A DNA stretch of 7,778 bases, from positions 1 through 7,778 of the forward strand of contig PYCK01000241.1 in assembly GCA_009649835.1 (NCBI GenBank), written 5' to 3'. This document shows, in pieces, positions 5,141-7,778 of the stretch (position 1 is the first letter of the stretch; the number at the start of each line of letters is the position of its first letter). The DNA comes from Candidatus Methanocomedens sp. (lineage in GTDB: Archaea; Halobacteriota; Methanosarcinia; Methanosarcinales; Methanocomedenaceae). The translations under genes and the position numbers were made by a program. Under the pieces are notes generated by a model. That model worked only from the letters and a program-made list of their open reading frames with translations, did not search any database and was not told the origin of the DNA.

Positions 5141-5701
5141 CTATAGACTGGCATGAGTCGAATGTTCGAGTGCCCACCTGATAAATTCAGGTGTGGGAAA
5201 TTCATGTATAGTCGTGGCGATTATCATGCCCTTTTTGTACTTGATCTCTACTAATACTACCTCATTCGAATCATTGAGAAAAATACATTCACCATCTGCC
5301 GAGCTAAAGAAGCCATCGCATTCCAGTGATGTGTCACCTGCTAAAAGCGATACATCGCTCTGGTGGCACGGGGACAGTTCAACAGGACCATACCGCTGTA
5401 TATATTCAAGGTTGACTGGCAGCCATTCATAATTATGTAATTCTGTCAGGGCACCGTACACCAGCAGCATACCCCCGTTTTTAATAAATTTCTCTATCCT
5501 GTGACTGCTGCGCATCAGGGAGGATAATGTATTGGAATAATCAGGATTGGCAAAACCGGTTGGTATGATCAATAGTTTGAATTCAGGTAAAAATGGCGTA
5601 CCAAGGGATGCGGGATGTATTAACTTGCAGTCAAAACCGTGCTCAGTAAAAAACTTTTCAAAAAGCAGTTTTGTATCCCATAGCAGTCCGATATCGGTCA
5701 T
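5141..5701 (-). CDS. Class I glutamine-amidotransferase-like protein without the nucleophile cysteine
   Basis: The 186-residue product looks like the flavodoxin-like fold of class I amidotransferases and related BPL-N/ThuA-type domains. An initial strand (TDIGLLWDT, 2-10) and a helix lead to FDCKLIHPASLG (23-34). A strand ending KLLIIPTGFANPDYS (42-56) is followed by a helix, and IEKFIKNGGMLLVYGA (69-84) sits where amidotransferases have GGxxLGICxG. The cysteine expected there is replaced by Val81-Tyr82, so glutaminase activity is unlikely and a ligand-binding or structural role is more probable. The C-terminal part (GECIFLNDSNEVVLVEIKYKKGMIIATTIHEFPT) is strand-rich. No clear ribosome site precedes the ATG. 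An AT-rich box about 30 bases upstream suggests a nearly leaderless transcript. It converges on DUF1894 with a 5-base gap and is divergent from eS17. The fold call is by eye only. Confidence 0.65.
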   Translation of the reverse strand: MTDIGLLWDTKLLFEKFFTEHGFDCKLIHPASLGTPFLPEFKLLIIPTGFANPDYSNTLSSLMRSSHRIEKFIKNGGMLLVYGALTELHNYEWLPVNLEYIQRYGPVELSPCHQSDVSLLAGDTSLECDGFFSSADGECIFLNDSNEVVLVEIKYKKGMIIATTIHEFPTPEFIRWALEHSTHASL

Positions 5702-5723
5702 AATATTATATATTATTCACCGG

Positions 5724-5747
5724 ATGCAAATAATTTTCTTATTGCAT
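5724..5747. promoter_or_regulatory. Inverted repeat in the divergent promoter region, possible operator
   Basis: ATGCAAATAA (5724-5733) and TTATTGCAT (5739-5747) are inverted repeats with one bulged base and a 5-base centre. The site lies 22-46 bases upstream of the minus-strand gene start and overlaps its likely TATA region (AAAATTATTT on the minus strand, about 5729-5738). A regulator bound here could repress that gene, and possibly also act on the eS17 promoter about 40 bases away. Confidence 0.35.
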
Positions 5748-5783
5748 TTGACGGATAACACTGCATACTTGTGTTGTTGAAGG

Positions 5784-5793
5784 AAACATATAT
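5784..5793 (+). promoter_or_regulatory. TATA-type promoter of the eS17-dapA-dapB operon
   Basis: AAACATATAT follows the purine-rich GAAGG, a good BRE/TATA arrangement. A start about 25-27 bases downstream falls near 5812-5818. This lies after the in-frame ATG at 5809 and ahead of the ribosome site AGGAG at 5827-5831, supporting the later ATG at 5839 as the eS17 start. Confidence 0.6.
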
Positions 5794-5838
5794 GAATAGT
5801 GGGGTAGTATGCAGGTTATAAAATATAGGAGCATAAAA

Positions 5839-6027
5839 ATGGGAATCAGACCAAGTTATATCAAGACTCTTGCACTCCAATTAATAAATGAAAAAGGCGA
5901 CCAGTTCACTGGTGATTTTGAGGATAATAAACCTCTTGTCACCCAGTTCACCAATGTTCGGAGCAAGGTTATAAGGAACCGGATTGCCGGATACATCACA
6001 AGGAAGAAGAACCGACAGGCAAAATAA
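5839..6027 (+). CDS. rps17e: Small-subunit ribosomal protein eS17 (S17e)
   Basis: The 62-residue basic protein is the archaeal/eukaryotic small ribosomal subunit protein eS17, absent from bacteria. It begins MGIRPSYIKTLALQLINEKG and contains FTGDFEDNKPLVTQFTNVRSK. It ends with the family hallmark VIRNRIAGYITRKKNRQ (39 to near the end), with a positively charged tail suited to rRNA contact. Length and start agree with other archaeal S17e. The frame is open upstream to an ATG at 5809, but AGGAG at 5827-5831 with 7 bases to 5839 fixes the later start. dapA follows after 24 bases, an arrangement I recall as common in Methanosarcinales. Confidence 0.94.
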   Translation: MGIRPSYIKTLALQLINEKGDQFTGDFEDNKPLVTQFTNVRSKVIRNRIAGYITRKKNRQAK

Positions 6028-6051
6028 TAGTATAATGTAGGTGATCCTGCT

Positions 6052-6924
6052 ATGCTGGATGGCGTACTGGCTGCATTGATAACACCTTTTACTCCTGATG
6101 ACAGGATTGACAAAGAGGGGATGCAGTCTAACCTGGATTTTCTGGTCGAGGGAGGTATTTCAGGCGTCGTGCCTTCAGGGACGACAGGAGAGTCTGCCAC
6201 TCTTACATTCCAGGAACATAAGGAGATCATTGACATAACTGTGGAGTACAGTCAGGTGCCGGTTGTTGCCGGTACTGGGGCCAACAGTACATCTGAAGCC
6301 CTGGAATTAACCAAATATGCTGCTGATGCGGGGGCTGATGCAGCACTATTGATCACACCTTATTATAACAAGCCAAATGATGCCGGGCTGATTAAACATT
6401 TTACTAAGATAGCTGATAATGCGGATATTCCACAGATATTATATAATGTGCCAAGCCGGACATGCCTTAACATGAAGGCTGGGATTACTGCCCAGCTTGC
6501 AGGCCATCCCAATATTATTGGGATAAAGGAGGCCAGTGGTGACCTGGACCAGATATCTGATATTATCAGGCTGACCCGGGATGAGGATTTTGTTGTGTTA
6601 TCAGGAGATGATGCCAATACCCTGGCCATTATGGAAATGGGCGGTGTTGGAGTGATAAGCGTGGCGGCAAATATCGTACCTGGGAAGATGACGGCTATGT
6701 TAACGGCTTTCAATGAAGGGAACCTGGACGAGGCAAAGAGGCTGGAAGCACAGCTTGCACCGCTTATCAAGGCATTGTTCCTTGAGACCAACCCCATACC
6801 TGTGAAGAAGGCGGCCGAACTGGTCGGTCTTGCTGCGGGACACCTGAGGCTGCCACTGGCGCCCCTGAGTTCAGGGAACGAGGCAAAGCTGGTGGCTGAA
6901 TTAAAAGCGATCGGGGCGCTGTAG
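6052..6924 (+). CDS. dapA: 4-hydroxy-tetrahydrodipicolinate synthase
   Basis: DapA condenses pyruvate with aspartate semialdehyde, the first committed step of diaminopimelate/lysine synthesis, through a Schiff base on lysine. The 290-residue length and TIM-barrel motifs are standard. They include ALITPF (8-13), the pyruvate-binding GTTGE (43-47), ITPYYNKP (101-108), YNVPSRT (131-137), IGIKEASGD (156-164) and SGDDA (184-188). By alignment with the E. coli enzyme the catalytic residues are all present: Thr44, Tyr105, Tyr131, Arg136 and the Schiff-base Lys159. AGGTGAT at 6039-6045 precedes the ATG by 6 bases. dapB begins one base after its stop, so the two are tightly coupled and share the eS17 promoter. 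Aldolases of related function share the fold, but the motifs and the dapB neighbour make the assignment firm. Confidence 0.97.
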   Translation: MLDGVLAALITPFTPDDRIDKEGMQSNLDFLVEGGISGVVPSGTTGESATLTFQEHKEIIDITVEYSQVPVVAGTGANSTSEALELTKYAADAGADAALLITPYYNKPNDAGLIKHFTKIADNADIPQILYNVPSRTCLNMKAGITAQLAGHPNIIGIKEASGDLDQISDIIRLTRDEDFVVLSGDDANTLAIMEMGGVGVISVAANIVPGKMTAMLTAFNEGNLDEAKRLEAQLAPLIKALFLETNPIPVKKAAELVGLAAGHLRLPLAPLSSGNEAKLVAELKAIGAL

Positions 6925-6925
6925 T

Positions 6926-7717
6926 ATGATACGCACCGCCGTTACCGGTGCATGCGGCAGGATGGGCACCCTGATCATCCAAAATATCCTGGAAAGCCCG
7001 GATATGGAACTTTCTGCGGCATTTGATATTACTAATATCGGCATGGATGTGGGTGAGGCCATCGGGACAGGACACCTGGGTGTGCCGGTATCAGACCCTG
7101 CGGATATACAAACCGTGATAAAGGACACTGGTACGCAGGTTGTGATCGATTTTACTATCGCTGTGGCTGCGGCCGGGAATGTGGTCAAGGCTGCCAATGC
7201 CGGGGCAAACCTGGTGGTTGGCACTACTGGTTTTAGCGAGGAGCAGACACGGCAGATGCACCAGGCTATCAGGGATAATGGTGTGGCTGCGGTCATATCG
7301 CCCAATTTTGCTGTGGGTGTTAATATTTTCTGGGAACTGCTAAAGGAGGCTGCCGGGTCCCTGGATGGGTTTGATGTGGAGATCATCGAGGCCCACCACA
7401 ATAAGAAGAAGGACGCACCGAGCGGCACTGCGGTTAAGGCGGCGCAGGTTATCAGTGAGGTGCTGGGCGGCAGGGAGTATGTGTACGGGCGGCAGGGACT
7501 TGCGCCAAGGGGTGATGAGATCGGTATTCATGCTGTCAGGGGCGGCGATGTGGTTGGGGACCATACTGTGTTGTTCTTTGGCGATGGTGAGCGTATCGAG
7601 GTACGGCACCAGGCCCACAGCAGGCAGGCGTTTGCTGGCGGGGCTGTGAGGGCTGCACATTGGGTGATGGAGCAGGGGGCCGGGGTGTACGGTATGGCTG
7701 ATGTGCTGGGTAAGTAG
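6926..7717 (+). CDS. dapB: 4-hydroxy-tetrahydrodipicolinate reductase
   Basis: DapB reduces the DapA product with NAD(P)H to tetrahydrodipicolinate. The 263-residue protein has the Rossmann dinucleotide loop VTGACGRMG (6-14), IDFT (74-77), VVGTTGFS (97-104), SPNFAVGVN (125-133) and the active-site segment EAHHNKKKDAPSGTA (155-169). His157 and Lys161 match the catalytic E. coli His159 and Lys163. The later IHAVRGGDVVGDHTV (201-215) and C-terminal dimer segment are also complete. The ATG lies one base after the dapA stop, and no separate promoter is seen. The gene is visibly richer in GC than those on the left, chiefly at third codon positions, but nothing suggests foreign origin. An aspartate-semialdehyde dehydrogenase gene could follow outside the window. 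Confidence 0.97.
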   Translation: MIRTAVTGACGRMGTLIIQNILESPDMELSAAFDITNIGMDVGEAIGTGHLGVPVSDPADIQTVIKDTGTQVVIDFTIAVAAAGNVVKAANAGANLVVGTTGFSEEQTRQMHQAIRDNGVAAVISPNFAVGVNIFWELLKEAAGSLDGFDVEIIEAHHNKKKDAPSGTAVKAAQVISEVLGGREYVYGRQGLAPRGDEIGIHAVRGGDVVGDHTVLFFGDGERIEVRHQAHSRQAFAGGAVRAAHWVMEQGAGVYGMADVLGK

Positions 7718-7752
7718 GAGCACGCCGCCACAGTAAAGACATTCTAACCTCA

Positions 7753-7772
7753 ACTTTGCGTCCTTTGCGGTG
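7753..7772 (+). repeat. Second copy of the CTTTGCG-type repeat
   Basis: ACTTTGCGTCCTTTGCGGTG matches 4261-4280 at 18 of 20 positions. It is not part of dapB, whose stop is at 7715-7717. The preceding AGTAAAGA (7732-7739) weakly resembles the start of the element at 4226, but the window ends before any right end could be seen. It may be a second element or an independent copy of a dispersed intergenic repeat. Confidence 0.6.
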
Positions 7773-7778
7773 TAGTAT

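Noticed and set aside
5193..5780. Plus-strand open frames of 77-79 residues across the amidotransferase-like gene
   Set aside because: They lie opposite a longer coherent minus-strand gene and have no ribosome sites or protein-like patterns.
7340..7753. A minus-strand open frame across the end of dapB
   Set aside because: dapB is complete with all its motifs; the antisense frame is a by-product of its GC-rich third codon positions.

Overview
The window looks like chromosome of a methane-metabolising euryarchaeon, most likely in or near the Methanosarcinales (methanogen or ANME-type). Three adjacent genes belong to families confined to methanogens and their relatives: methanogenesis marker 14, DUF1890 and DUF1894. 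They sit with an archaeal Trm1 and archaeal ribosomal protein eS17 followed by dapA and dapB. Promoters are of the archaeal TATA type, and Shine-Dalgarno sites match GGAGGTGAT. The assignment rests on reading protein families by eye; no database search was possible.

Layout. Positions 1-111 are the C-terminal tail of a surface or secreted protein with a membrane anchor. An intergenic stretch follows, with four degenerate 15-bp phased repeats (211-270). Next comes a two-gene unit: a 73-residue two-helix membrane protein and a YbjQ-family protein. Then come a lipoprotein with a cupredoxin-like fold that lacks the usual copper ligands, and Trm1 six bases after it. A separate promoter leads into mmp14, DUF1890 and DUF1894. 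The last two overlap by 22 bases and both start at TTG. A converging minus-strand gene for a glutamine-amidotransferase-like protein without its nucleophile cysteine ends 5 bases from DUF1894. From a divergent promoter region the eS17-dapA-dapB operon runs right to 7717. It joins a translation gene to the first two committed steps of diaminopimelate/lysine synthesis.

The most notable structure is between mmp14 and DUF1890. A 134-bp element (4225-4358) has perfect 11-bp terminal inverted repeats and is flanked by TA on both sides. It sits inside the first copy of a 32-bp tandem duplication whose second copy is uninterrupted. Removing the element and one TA restores a 32-base copy that matches the second copy at 28 of 32 positions. 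This is an internal empty-site comparison, and it supports a MITE-like insertion of the IS630/Tc1-mariner type. The element carries CTTTGCG-type repeats, one of which recurs at 18 of 20 positions at the right edge of the window (7753-7772).

How the genes work together. Mmp14, DUF1890 and DUF1894 probably serve one function linked to methane metabolism that is not yet defined. Mmp14 shows actin/ASKHA-type phosphate loops that suggest an ATP-driven activator. Trm1, eS17, DapA and DapB are housekeeping. The remaining genes are envelope or accessory proteins of unknown role.
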